From positions 1,188,001 to 1,252,000 of the forward strand of contig CP058931.1 in NCBI GenBank assembly GCA_024760505.1: a stretch of DNA of 64,000 nucleotides. The letters run 5' to 3'. The stretch is from Nitrospira sp. (GTDB lineage: Bacteria > Nitrospirota > Nitrospiria > Nitrospirales > UBA8639). The position numbers and the translations under genes were made by a program. Every line of letters begins with the position of its first letter. Position 1 is the stretch's first letter. This document shows positions 18,594-27,820 of the stretch, piece by piece. A model generated the notes under the pieces. It had not been told where the DNA came from, did not search any database, and saw only the letters and a program-made list of their open reading frames with translations.

Positions 18594-20000
18594 ATGGCAA
18601 GCAAAACATTGTTTGAAAAGATTTGGGATCAACATGTGGTTCGTGAAGAACCGGATGGAACTACCTTATTATATATTGACCGACATTTGGTGCATGAAGT
18701 GACCTCTCCTCAAGCCTTTGAAGGACTTCGCTTAGCCGGAAGAAGGCCACGACGTCCAACTGCGGCGCTTGCCGTTCCTGATCACAATGTTCCAACCACC
18801 GACCGGTCGCAGGGCATTGCCGATCCCATGAGTGCCTTGCAAATTTCAACCTTGGAAGGCAACTGCGCAGAATTTGGAATTACCTATTATGGGATGGAGG
18901 ATATTCGCCAAGGCATTGTTCATGTGATCGGACCTGAACAAGGGTTGACGCTACCGGGGATGACGATCGTATGTGGAGATTCTCATACCTCCACTCATGG
19001 AGCGTTTGGCGCCTTGGCGTTTGGTATTGGTACTTCAGAGGTCGAGCATGTGCTGGCGACGCAATGCTTGGTTCAGAAACGACCAAAAACTATGGAAATT
19101 CGTGTGGAGGGCACGCTTCCTGACTATTGTTCTTCCAAAGATGTGATTCTGGCGATTATCGGGCAAATTGGTATTGGTGGTGGAAACGGTTTTGTCGTGG
19201 AATATACGGGTTCGGTGATCCGATCGTTTTCAATGGAAGGCCGGATGACTCTTTGTAACATGTCTATTGAAGCGGGAGCGCGCGCTGGTCTTGTCAGTCC
19301 AGACGAATCGACGGTCGCATATGTGAAGAGCCGACCCCTCAGTCCGAAAGGAGCGCTGTTTCAACAGGCCAAGTCGGATTGGCTGAATTTGAAAACCGAC
19401 CCTGGAGCCAGGTTTGATAAGGTTGTTGAGCTGCGAGGGGAAGATGTTTCTCCTCAAGTGACTTGGGGGACCAATCCTGGAATGGTGACTGATGTGAATG
19501 GCCATGTGCCCGATCCTGGATCCATTGCGGATGAAAAATTGCGGAACGCCACAGAACGGGCCTTAGCATATATGGGGTTGCCAGCTGGCATCCCTATATG
19601 TGATATCCGGGTCGATCGGGTTTTCATCGGGTCCTGCACAAACTCACGAATTGAGGATTTGCGGGTGGCGGCACGGTATGTCAAAGGAAAGCGCGTCGCT
19701 CAAAGTGTCAAGGCTATGGTGGTCCCAGGTTCAGGGTTAGTCAAACACCAAGCGGAAGAGGAAGGGTTGGATCGGATTTTTCGCGAGGCGGGTTTTGAAT
19801 GGCGCGAACCGGGGTGCAGTATGTGCCTCGCCATGAATGCGGATGTGCTCACACCGGGAGAACGATGTGCCTCAACCAGTAATCGAAACTTCGAGGGGCG
19901 TCAGGGTAAGGGCGGACGGACGCACTTAGTTTCCCCTGCCATGGCTGCTGCTGCTGCGGTTGAAGGACATTTTGTGGATATTCGTGATTGGAAGATGTGA
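18594..20000 (+). CDS. leuC: 3-isopropylmalate dehydratase large subunit
   Basis: A 468-residue aconitase-family enzyme of leucine biosynthesis that isomerises 2-isopropylmalate to 3-isopropylmalate. The [4Fe-4S] ligands are in GSCTNSR (~344-350) and GCSMCLAMN (~404-412). The N-terminal [16 protein letters not shown] is standard for bacterial LeuC. AAGAAGGA precedes the ATG by about 9 bases. The small subunit leuD begins 69 bp downstream. Confidence 0.97.
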   Translation: MASKTLFEKIWDQHVVREEPDGTTLLYIDRHLVHEVTSPQAFEGLRLAGRRPRRPTAALAVPDHNVPTTDRSQGIADPMSALQISTLEGNCAEFGITYYGMEDIRQGIVHVIGPEQGLTLPGMTIVCGDSHTSTHGAFGALAFGIGTSEVEHVLATQCLVQKRPKTMEIRVEGTLPDYCSSKDVILAIIGQIGIGGGNGFVVEYTGSVIRSFSMEGRMTLCNMSIEAGARAGLVSPDESTVAYVKSRPLSPKGALFQQAKSDWLNLKTDPGARFDKVVELRGEDVSPQVTWGTNPGMVTDVNGHVPDPGSIADEKLRNATERALAYMGLPAGIPICDIRVDRVFIGSCTNSRIEDLRVAARYVKGKRVAQSVKAMVVPGSGLVKHQAEEEGLDRIFREAGFEWREPGCSMCLAMNADVLTPGERCASTSNRNFEGRQGKGGRTHLVSPAMAAAAAVEGHFVDIRDWKM

Positions 20001-20069
20001 GGTTACTAAGGCAATTCTTTTGTCTTCAGGATGGCCATTACTTGCTCTAGCATAACACGGGAGATAGAT

Positions 20070-20705
20070 ATGCAAGCGTTTACTATATTGACCGGAACGG
20101 TCGCTCCGTTAAATCGGGGCAATGTCGATACGGATCAGATCATCCCGAAGCAATATTTGAAAACGATCCATCGCACCGGCCTCAAAGAGGGATTGTTTGC
20201 CGATTGGCGGCGACGGGCAGATGGCTCTCCGGATCCTGATTTTTTTGTCAACCAACCGCGCTATCAAAAGGCCACGATTCTGTTGACCCGTGAAAATTTC
20301 GGGTGTGGATCCTCAAGGGAGCATGCTCCATGGGCCTTGTTGGATTATGGCATTCGTTGTATTCTGGCTCCGAGTTTTGCCGATATTTTCTACAATAATT
20401 GTTTTCAGAATGGGATTCTCCCCGTCGAGCTTCCAGGAGAAGACATCCAAACATTATTTGACCGGGTAGCCCATACCGACCAATATCATGTCACAGTCGA
20501 CTTGGCTCAGCAGGTGGTCACTCTTCCTGAAGGGGAGAAGTATTCGTTCACCTTGGATCCATTTCGCAAGGATTGCTTGTTAAAGGGATTAGACGGAATA
20601 GGGCTCACGCTTCAACACGAATCTGCCATTGCCACCTATGAAAAACGCAGGGCTCAGGAGGCTCCCTGGCTCTTTCAGGATTTTTCGTCTTCAGACCACT
20701 CATGA
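20070..20705 (+). CDS. leuD: 3-isopropylmalate dehydratase small subunit
   Basis: A 211-residue swivel-domain subunit that completes the LeuC active site. Signatures include NVDTDQIIPKQYL (~18-30) and NFGCGSSREHAPWAL. The frame is open from 20031, but I chose the ATG at 20070 (MQAFTILTGTVAPL) because it gives the family N-terminus and follows GGGAGATAG. It forms an operon with leuC. Confidence 0.96.
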   Translation: MQAFTILTGTVAPLNRGNVDTDQIIPKQYLKTIHRTGLKEGLFADWRRRADGSPDPDFFVNQPRYQKATILLTRENFGCGSSREHAPWALLDYGIRCILAPSFADIFYNNCFQNGILPVELPGEDIQTLFDRVAHTDQYHVTVDLAQQVVTLPEGEKYSFTLDPFRKDCLLKGLDGIGLTLQHESAIATYEKRRAQEAPWLFQDFSSSDHS

Positions 20706-20951
20706 AAGTCTCTTGACCTTCTCGACTAATCGGGATGGGCCTGGAAGGATCCATTTCGATTCTCCTGCCGATCCTAGCCGGACTAGCTTTGGCCCATGCC
20801 CGTCGAATGGGACGCAGCGGATGGTAGACATTATCCTCAATCCGAGGGATGATGGGTTCTCGAGACCATCCCCGGCTCCCTTTTCCTGTTCTCGCATATA
20901 GCTGGAAATACCCTGAATGATTGTCATTGCCCAGAGCCGCACCTCTGAAAG

Positions 20952-22946
20952 ATGAGTGAAGTCCACATCCTCCGGGATGTCCTCATTATTTTTTCTATTT
21001 CCGTTCTGGTTGTTTTTGTTTTTCAAAAACTCCGGCTACCAGCGGTTGCGGGATTTTTAGTTTCTGGCACCTTAGTGGGGCCTCACGGCCTGAACCTCAT
21101 TTCTGATCTGCACCAAGTCGAAACTCTCGCCGAAATCGGTGTCGTGTTGTTGTTGTTTACCATTGGATTGGAAACTTCTCTTTCTCGCATACGGGCTTCC
21201 AGAAGGCTCTTATGGGTTGGTGGTCCCCTGCAAATTTTAAGCATGCTGAGTGTCGTGGCGCTTGGGGGTTGGTTGCTGGGTCGATCATGGGAAGAATCGG
21301 TCTTCTGGGGCCTGTTGTTGTCATTGAGCAGTACTGCCATTGTCCTCAAGATTCTGGGAGATCGAGGTGAAATTGATGCGCTGCATGGGCAGGCGACCAT
21401 GGCCATTCTTATTTTTCAAGATTTAGCCGTTGTGGCTATGATTTTGCTGACGCCGGTACTGGGATCCGGTTCCCATGGTGAGCCACGGGAAATTGTTGAA
21501 ACACTCATGAAATCCGTCATGGTTGTGGGGTTGATTGTGTTGGCTGCTCGGGTTCTTGTCCCTCATATTCTTCATCTTATTGTGGGGACTCGAAGCCGAG
21601 AATTATTTCTCCTGTCGATTATTGTATTGGGGCTGGGAACGGCCTGGTTGACGTCCCTTGCGGGGTTGTCATTGGCTCTTGGGGCATTTATCGCAGGGCT
21701 TGTAATTTCTGAATCGGAATATAGTCATCAGGCACTCGCCGAAGTCATTCCTTTTCGGGATAGTTTTAATAGTTTATTTTTTGTCTCAGTGGGGATGTTA
21801 ATGAATCCCTCGGTCATCTTTGAATTTCCCATTTTGGTGATGGGGTTGTTGGTGCTTGTCGTTTTGGGGAAGTTCCTTACTGGAGCCGGAGCGGTATTCC
21901 TTGCTGGAGCTCCCGTTTCTTCTGCATTGTTAACGGGGGTGGCCTTAGCGCAGGTGGGAGAATTTGCCTTTATTCTCGCGCGGGTAGGTCAGGGAGAAGG
22001 GTTATTGGACACGCAAGCCTATAATATTTTTCTTGCCGTATCGGTGTTGTCTATGACAATTACGCCATTTTTGATTCAATGGGCTCCCCGCCTGGCTAGA
22101 CGAACCGAGGCGCTTGACCGCCTGAAACATTGGTTCCCTCGACGTCAGGCCAATGCGCTGCAAGGCACCAAAATCAAAGTCAAAGATCATGTCATTATCG
22201 TGGGTTATGGCTTAAATGGGCGGAATCTTGCACGGGTCTTAGGTGATATGGAGATTCCATTTGTGGTCCTGGACGCCAATCCTGATGTCGTGCAGGCTGA
22301 TCAAAAAGGACGGGGCACCATGCTCTATGGGGATGGGACGAATCCAAGGGTGTTGACTCAAGCCGGAATATTATTGGCGCGAGTACTTGTGGTGGCTACC
22401 TCTGATCCATTTGGCGCGCGTCGGATTGTTCAGCAAGCACGACAACTCAATCCCACTCTTCATATTGTCGTACGAACACGCTATTTAAAGGAATTGCAAG
22501 ATCTCCAAGAACTAGGAGCCAATGATGTCGTGCCGGAAGAATTCGAAACATCCATTGAGATTTTTGCCCTGGTTCTCCGCACATACCAGACACCGAAGGC
22601 CATGATTCAAGACAAAGTTGAACAAGTTCGCCGTGAGGGGTATCTTCTGCTTCGGAGAGGAGAGTTGCCTGAGTTAGCTCACCATCTGCGTGCTGGAACT
22701 TTGGCTGATGTGCAAGTCGATACCTGCCGCGTGGAAAGCGATTCTCATGTGTTGGGGAAACCATTGACACAGTTGCATATCCATGGACGGACGGGCGCTT
22801 CGGTGATTGCGATTACACGGGGTGGCGTGACGCAATCTAATCCTTCTCGCGATACTGTTCTGGAGCCGGGTGATGTCCTCGTCCTTCTTGGCGCGCGTGA
22901 GCAAATCCGCAAGGCCATCGCCCTACTTGTGGATGCCAAAATCTAA
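20952..22946 (+). CDS. Kef-type cation:proton antiporter with RCK domains (CPA2 family)
   Basis: A 664-residue protein. Residues 1-~380 hold about 12 transmembrane helices of the Na+/H+ exchanger fold (PAVAGFLVSGTLVGPHGL near 30, FQDLAVVAMILL near 155). Residues ~408-525 are an RCK_N/TrkA-N nucleotide-binding domain starting HVIIVGYGLNGRNLARVL, and ~575-660 an RCK_C/TrkA-C domain. By family it exports K+ or Na+ in exchange for protons under ligand control. It stands alone, 246 bp after leuD. KefB/KefC and YbaL-like proteins share this layout; the substrate cannot be told from sequence. Confidence 0.9.
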   Translation: MSEVHILRDVLIIFSISVLVVFVFQKLRLPAVAGFLVSGTLVGPHGLNLISDLHQVETLAEIGVVLLLFTIGLETSLSRIRASRRLLWVGGPLQILSMLSVVALGGWLLGRSWEESVFWGLLLSLSSTAIVLKILGDRGEIDALHGQATMAILIFQDLAVVAMILLTPVLGSGSHGEPREIVETLMKSVMVVGLIVLAARVLVPHILHLIVGTRSRELFLLSIIVLGLGTAWLTSLAGLSLALGAFIAGLVISESEYSHQALAEVIPFRDSFNSLFFVSVGMLMNPSVIFEFPILVMGLLVLVVLGKFLTGAGAVFLAGAPVSSALLTGVALAQVGEFAFILARVGQGEGLLDTQAYNIFLAVSVLSMTITPFLIQWAPRLARRTEALDRLKHWFPRRQANALQGTKIKVKDHVIIVGYGLNGRNLARVLGDMEIPFVVLDANPDVVQADQKGRGTMLYGDGTNPRVLTQAGILLARVLVVATSDPFGARRIVQQARQLNPTLHIVVRTRYLKELQDLQELGANDVVPEEFETSIEIFALVLRTYQTPKAMIQDKVEQVRREGYLLLRRGELPELAHHLRAGTLADVQVDTCRVESDSHVLGKPLTQLHIHGRTGASVIAITRGGVTQSNPSRDTVLEPGDVLVLLGAREQIRKAIALLVDAKI

Positions 22947-23503
22947 AAAGCCTGGCTTTGTTCCGGCCTATTTAGAGGACGAATAAGCCCTTATTTACAA
23001 TTCCTCCACGATTAGCCCTACCGAATCGCCATCGGTTCTCTTCAGTTCCAGGCTGTGAATGGTTTGAACGTCATATTTTGTTGAATGCAGGGTAGTCTGT
23101 CATGAGGGCAACATAACCAGGATAAGGTCTGAATCCCAGGTGGGCCCTGGGAACGTCATGAGATGCAGGCTGGCATTTAGCTGAAGGAATTACTCGCGAA
23201 CTGCTCTCTCCGTTTTCAACAAGAGGGCCTCGTCAAGACAGGCCATCGCATCCACTCACCGCCCACGTCTTAAGGATGGGAAAGAAGACCCGACAATCTT
23301 GCCGTTCAAGAACGATCATGATTGGACGGCAAGTGCCAGAAGAATTCTTCAACATCCCCTGCCTATTGCCTGCCTAAAGGCTTTTGGGCATCCACCGATA
23401 AAAGCCCATGAAGTAAAAGGTCACGTGTCTTCTCACATTCAAGAGCGAGTTTGGATCATTCGAAAGAAGATGGCATAACACAACGTCAAATAGTGGCCTC
23501 TTT
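22947..23503. other. Intergenic region upstream of the c-di-GMP riboswitch
   Basis: No gene is supported here. It should contain the promoter for the riboswitch leader. I could not identify a convincing -35/-10 pair by eye. Confidence 0.4.
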
Positions 23504-23577
23504 CCGATAACGGCAAACCCATTGTGAAGTGGGGACGCAAAGCCACGGGTCAGAATTTCTGATAGCCGGGTTACCGA
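23504..23577 (+). promoter_or_regulatory. Cyclic-di-GMP-I (GEMM-I) riboswitch aptamer
   Basis: The leader has all hallmarks of the class I c-di-GMP aptamer. An ACGGCAAACC start is followed by the P1b/P2 hairpin CCCATT-GTGA-AGTGGG, whose loop GTGA is a GNRA tetraloop. The near-invariant GGGACGCAAAGCC comes next, then a second hairpin (CACGGGTC...GATAGCCGG) and closing GGGTTACCG, which pairs with CGATAAC to form P1. The GNRA loop and its receptor in the second arm explain the geometry. It ends 55 bases before the ATG of the exported FN3/FG-GAP protein. No U-rich terminator follows, so control is more likely at translation. Confidence 0.93.
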
Positions 23578-23632
23578 AGAAAGAGAGACGTGCGGGAATG
23601 GGGCCTCTGTATGTGTGCGAAGGAGGTATCCC

Positions 23633-25321
23633 ATGTCCGATGTTCGTGCGGTGAGTTGTCTGAAACGATGTCTTGCGTGGTGGATGCTCGGCAGTTGCCT
23701 CCTTGTTCTCCCGAATGGGGCGCAATCCGCGACCAGTGATTCGGCCACCCTCCAATGGACCGCCAATCAAGAAGCTAACTTAGCGGGATATCGGATCTAT
23801 CGAGGAACCAACCCCGGGGTCTATGGGGTTCCCACGACGGTCGGGAAAATCACGACCTACCAATATGCCAACTTACTCACTGATAAAACACACTATTTTA
23901 CGATTACGGCCTTCGATGCCTCGGGCAATGAAAGTCTTCCCTCCCCCGAGGTGAAAAAATACATCGCCCCGTCCTCCCCCTCAGCCGGTTCTTCTAGTCC
24001 GCCGCCGCCCTCCTCCCTCAGCATATCGAACCTGACCGTTGCCAGCGGGGCAGCGTATGGGGTGTCGGCCGCCGGCCTCCAAGTCGGGGGCACGGTATAT
24101 CGCGACCGCGCCTATACGTTTACCACGGTCCCCACGAGTGTGCAGGGTGCGGCCTATATCCAAACGGCCAATAATGATAAAGCAGCCACGACGGCGGCCT
24201 TCCTCCGCTTTACGGTGAATCAACCGGTGTCCGTCTCGGTGGCCTATGATGTGCGGCTCACTCCCAAACCGTCGTGGTTGAACAGCTTTACCGATACGGG
24301 CAAGAATCTGGTGACCTCGGATACGACCCTCCACCTCTTTGCTCGGGCCTTTCCGGCCGGGACGATCACTCTGGGGGGCAATGCCAGCGGGGGGAGTGGC
24401 AGCATGTATTCCGTCATCGTTCAACCAGCAGAGGGCCCCACTCCCGATATCACCCCTCCCACGACTAATGTGCTTTGGCGCAATGCGAGTAGCGGTGAAG
24501 TCGCTGTTTGGCGAATGAATGGACTGACCATTACGTCAGTCGGTTTCCCGGGAAGTACTTCCACGGAATGGAAGATTAAGCAAGTGGGAGATATAAATGG
24601 TGATGGTGAAGGCGACATCCTTTGGCAGAACACCATAAGTGGAGTGGTGGGTATTTGGCTTATGAAGGAGGGGACAATACAATCGTTCGGCTTTCTGGGT
24701 GGTGTTTCAGCCGAATGGGTGGTTAAGGGGATCGGTGATATCGATGGGGATGGCAAAGGGGATGTGATCTGGCGCAATCCGAATAGTGGAATGGTGACTG
24801 TATGGTTTATGGATGGGCTGTCGATTCGCTCTGTCGGCTTTCTTGGAGGCACTCCAACAGTGTGGGAAATAGAGCAAGTGGGTGATATCAATGGCGATGG
24901 GAGGGCCGACCTGGTTTGGCAGAATCGGACGAATGGCACAGTGGCGGTCTGGTTAATGAATGGGTTGACCATTACCTCGGTGGGATTTCCCGCAAGCACT
25001 TCGCTGGATTGGGAAATTCAACTACTTGGAGATGTCAATGGGGACAGTAAAGGCGATGTGATCTGGCGCAATAAAAAAAGTGGAATGGTGTCGGTGTGGC
25101 TGATGAACGGGGGGACGACACCCTTGGCAGGTTTTATAGGAGGCATACCCCTTGAATGGGAAATTAGGCAGGTGAGTGATGCGGATGGAGATGGCAAGGG
25201 AGATGTTATCTTGCAAAATCGAACGAATGGCAAAGTGGCGGTGTGGCTGATGGATGGTTTGAAAATCGGTTCGGTGGGGTTTCCGGGCAGTACCCCGGTG
25301 AACTGGGAAATACAAAAATAA
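23633..25321 (+). CDS. Secreted fibronectin-III / FG-GAP (VCBS-like) repeat protein
   Basis: A 562-residue exported protein. A signal peptide (~1-32, ending near AQSA) precedes a fibronectin type III domain (~36-108: ATLQWTANQEANLAGYRIYRG...), a Ser/Pro linker, a beta-rich domain (~125-270), and then six 47-49-residue repeats (~279-562). Each repeat carries W-x-N...VWLMNG...SVGFPG...W-x-I, and five end with a calcium-type loop such as GDINGDG. The last repeat stops before its loop. This layout suits a surface adhesin or matrix protein. AGGAGG lies 8 bases before the ATG at 23633. A c-di-GMP riboswitch precedes it, fitting biofilm control. GC content falls sharply at about 24465, where the repeats begin. 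Confidence 0.85.
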   Translation: MSDVRAVSCLKRCLAWWMLGSCLLVLPNGAQSATSDSATLQWTANQEANLAGYRIYRGTNPGVYGVPTTVGKITTYQYANLLTDKTHYFTITAFDASGNESLPSPEVKKYIAPSSPSAGSSSPPPPSSLSISNLTVASGAAYGVSAAGLQVGGTVYRDRAYTFTTVPTSVQGAAYIQTANNDKAATTAAFLRFTVNQPVSVSVAYDVRLTPKPSWLNSFTDTGKNLVTSDTTLHLFARAFPAGTITLGGNASGGSGSMYSVIVQPAEGPTPDITPPTTNVLWRNASSGEVAVWRMNGLTITSVGFPGSTSTEWKIKQVGDINGDGEGDILWQNTISGVVGIWLMKEGTIQSFGFLGGVSAEWVVKGIGDIDGDGKGDVIWRNPNSGMVTVWFMDGLSIRSVGFLGGTPTVWEIEQVGDINGDGRADLVWQNRTNGTVAVWLMNGLTITSVGFPASTSLDWEIQLLGDVNGDSKGDVIWRNKKSGMVSVWLMNGGTTPLAGFIGGIPLEWEIRQVSDADGDGKGDVILQNRTNGKVAVWLMDGLKIGSVGFPGSTPVNWEIQK

Positions 25322-25341
25322 GATTGGGTGGGAAAACATCA

Positions 25342-26397
25342 CTAGTGGATCGTAACAATTGATTCGGGAGTAATTCGTCCTGACGCATCGACGTACTTCC
25401 ACTTCACTGGCTTAGGCTGCTTGTTGTACCGTCTGATGTATCGCATGAGCTTTCTTTTAAGATCGGCTACGGACGTGAACACGCCACGGGCGATCACGTC
25501 ACGCTCAATCTTGGCGAACCACAACTCGACCTGGTTGAGCCAGGACGAGTAGGTCGGGGTAAAGTGCAAATGAACATTCGGATGCTCTGCCAGGAACTCT
25601 TCGACGCGTGCGGTCTTATGCGCCGAGAGATTGTCGGCGATGACATGAATCTCCTTGCCGGCGGATTGATTGGTCACAATGTCGGTCAGAAAGGCGACGA
25701 ACTCAGCCGAGGTGTGGCGCTCAGCCGTCTTGCCCAACACTTCGCCCGTCTTCGTATTGAACGCCGCATACAGCGACAGCGTGCCGTGGCGGAAGTACTC
25801 AAAGCCGTGACGCTCGGCGCGACCCGGTGACAGCGGCAGCACCGGATCCTTGCGATCGAGCGCCTGGATCGCCGTTTTCTCGTCTACGCAAAACACTGCC
25901 GCGTGTTGCGGCGGGTTCAGGTACAGACCGATCACATCGGCGGCCTTGGTCTCGAAATCCGGATCGTTCGAAGCAAGGTACCCCTGCAGACGATGTGGCT
26001 TGAGGCCATGCTTGGCCCAGATCCGGGCAATCGTCATGTGCGAGAGGGCGCAGCCCATCTCGGCCGCCAACTTGCGCGAGGACCAGTGCGTCGAGCCGTC
26101 GACTGGCTTGCGCTTGGTCGTCCATGCCAGCACGCGGGCTTCGAGACGCTCGGTGACCTTGTATCGTCGGCGCCCAGCATAGCGGGCGAACAGTCCAGCC
26201 AACCGATCGGCCTTGAACCGCTGGCACCAGCGACTGATGTAGCTGTCGCTGCAATCCAACTTGGTGCGAATCTCGGCCCAGGTGAGGCCCTCGGCCACCA
26301 ACAGGATCAAGCGGGCGTGCCGCGCCCTGTCGGCCCGAACGTTCCTCGCACTGCTTTGCCGTTGTAATTCCATGCGTTCGCTCTTAGTCAGTTTCAC
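25342..26397 (-). CDS. IS630-family transposase
   Basis: A 351-residue DDE transposase of the IS630/Tc1-mariner group. N-terminal helix-turn-helix segments (LTWAEIRTKLDCSDSYISRW; a second near LAAEMGCALSHMTI) are followed by the catalytic region with CVDEKTAIQ, HVIADNLSAHK and NQVELWFAKIERD. The start is GTG at 26397 after GGAGGTGCC; an ATG lies eight codons in. The gene appears intact and more GC-rich than its surroundings. Its TAG stop uses the duplicated target TA plus one flanking base, so the coding sequence ends exactly at the IS tip. Confidence 0.95.
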   Translation of the reverse strand: MKLTKSERMELQRQSSARNVRADRARHARLILLVAEGLTWAEIRTKLDCSDSYISRWCQRFKADRLAGLFARYAGRRRYKVTERLEARVLAWTTKRKPVDGSTHWSSRKLAAEMGCALSHMTIARIWAKHGLKPHRLQGYLASNDPDFETKAADVIGLYLNPPQHAAVFCVDEKTAIQALDRKDPVLPLSPGRAERHGFEYFRHGTLSLYAAFNTKTGEVLGKTAERHTSAEFVAFLTDIVTNQSAGKEIHVIADNLSAHKTARVEEFLAEHPNVHLHFTPTYSSWLNQVELWFAKIERDVIARGVFTSVADLKRKLMRYIRRYNKQPKPVKWKYVDASGRITPESIVTIH

Positions 26398-26450
26398 GAT
26401 GGCACCTCCAAAGGTGCCATAATACTACCATTTCATGCGTTACAGTCCAC
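25345..26450. mobile_element. IS630-family insertion sequence, complete
   Basis: A 1106-bp element bounded by imperfect 12-bp inverted repeats, GTGGATCGTAAC at the left and the complement of GTGGACTGTAAC at the right. It is flanked by TA duplications (25343-25344 and 26451-26452) within CTAG on both sides, as expected for IS630. The single transposase gene fills nearly all of it. It landed 21 bp after the stop of the FG-GAP gene. Removing the element and one TA would leave only ~76 bp to the next gene (26506), so it probably split an operon. Confidence 0.92.
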
Positions 26451-26505
26451 TAGTCGCCTCAGATTTCAAAAAGTGATTGGTCTGGGTTACATGCAGGGGT
26501 GAACG

Positions 26506-27294
26506 ATGACATATCAAATTCAACGGCAGCTAGGGACCGGCCGCCACTTTTTCATGGTGTGTGGCGGAGTACTCCTGGGCATCAGTCTATGCGGACTGCC
26601 GGATTGGGCGTTGGCTTCTGATCGGCAGATTCCACTTCATGTTGATTCCGGACGATTGACGATTCAGTTGCACCAGGTATCTTTGCGCACAGTCCTTGGT
26701 CAGTTGCATAGACAATTGGGCCTTGACTATGTGGCACCGGATGCAGAATTGGACAAAGTCATTTCGGTTAGGTTACAGAATGAACCTTTGCACAGGGCAC
26801 TCTCGAAGATCCTGGTTCAGTGGGACTATGCCTTCACATTGAATGCGGCTGGAAAAATCACCACACTCCATGTGATGGCTAAGGTCTCACCAGAAGTATC
26901 CCAATCGGATAAGAAGGCTAAAGGCCGGGGACCGGAATCTTCCGGGCAAAAGACCAGTGCAGTCCCAAAATACGGGTTAGCAGGCCATGGGTTAGGTATG
27001 GAGCGTGAAAATCAGATGAACAGGAATGTGTCCAGATCTGAACGGCAATCTCATGGGAAAAGAAGGTCCAGTGGACAGGTGTTTGCCATAAGCAATGTTC
27101 CCATGGAGATTCGTCCACCTGCACCTGGAGCTTCCATGCCAATTTCCGCAGCCAGTAGTAAAGACATGTTGATAACCCCGGGAGGTAGTGGGTCAGTGAT
27201 GGAAATCATTCCTCCGACCGCGTATCCTCCAATGAATATTCAACCGGTGTCGAAGTATATGCAACAAGAAATGCTTCAGCCCTTGAACCCATAA
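26506..27294 (+). CDS. Exported protein with STN (secretin/TonB short N-terminal) domain
   Basis: A 262-residue protein with a long N-terminal signal peptide (hydrophobic core HFFMVCGGVLLGISLCGL, cleavage near ALAS). An STN/secretin-N-like domain follows (~42-125: IPLHVDSGRLTIQLHQVSLRT..., LDYVAPDAELDKVISVRLQN, PLHRALSKILVQWDYAF). The rest is low-complexity, rich in Ser, Pro and Met and probably disordered. Such domains occur at the periplasmic end of secretins and TonB transducers. Here it stands alone, so a partner is expected elsewhere. AGGGG lies 7 bases before the ATG. It was probably cotranscribed with the riboswitch-controlled gene before the IS630 insertion. Confidence 0.75.
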   Translation: MTYQIQRQLGTGRHFFMVCGGVLLGISLCGLPDWALASDRQIPLHVDSGRLTIQLHQVSLRTVLGQLHRQLGLDYVAPDAELDKVISVRLQNEPLHRALSKILVQWDYAFTLNAAGKITTLHVMAKVSPEVSQSDKKAKGRGPESSGQKTSAVPKYGLAGHGLGMERENQMNRNVSRSERQSHGKRRSSGQVFAISNVPMEIRPPAPGASMPISAASSKDMLITPGGSGSVMEIIPPTAYPPMNIQPVSKYMQQEMLQPLNP

Positions 27295-27820
27295 GATCGC
27301 GCCCAATGTTTTCCTCACTGTCTTACATTTATTAGCATGACCGGCCGCTCCAAACTTTCAGGCGAAAAGGCAGAACTCCTACACAAGAGTCTTTAGCAGT
27401 GAGTTCGTTTTAATTCAGGGAATGATTCATACTGATTAGAGCGGACTTCTCCTATTGGAAAATTCGTATGGCTAACAGCAGAGACTGCTTTCTGCTCCTA
27501 CCATACCGATATTCTGACCTTGAGTATGGAGTCGTGTTGCTCTGGGCATACCCCATTTTTCCCCTTGCCTGCCCTCCCCTTCTTGAATGAGAAAAATTTT
27601 TAAGGAGTCTTGGGAGTTCCGCTAGTAGTGCTCAGGCCACCTGGACCTGCTCACGTACTCTTCAGAATTCTCATCTTGTCTCACTAGGAGTAGCTTTTTT
27701 GGACGTGCTCTTTTGAGGTCTCCATCTGTCTCTTCTGGATTAGATGTAGGATACGTTCTCCCTATGCTTCAAAAAAGTCCTGGGAAAAGATGGTTGGAGG
27801 AAAGGGGAGATTCCGAGTAC
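27295..27820. other. Intergenic region between convergent genes
   Basis: A 526-bp gap. I see no supported gene or clean terminator hairpin. An open frame from 27713 overlaps the next gene antisense and is a shadow. Confidence 0.4.

Noticed and set aside
24467..25318. Regular ~145-bp periodicity suggesting a CRISPR-like or satellite array
   Set aside because: The periodicity is the in-frame FG-GAP protein repeat, with diverged DNA copies and no spacer structure.
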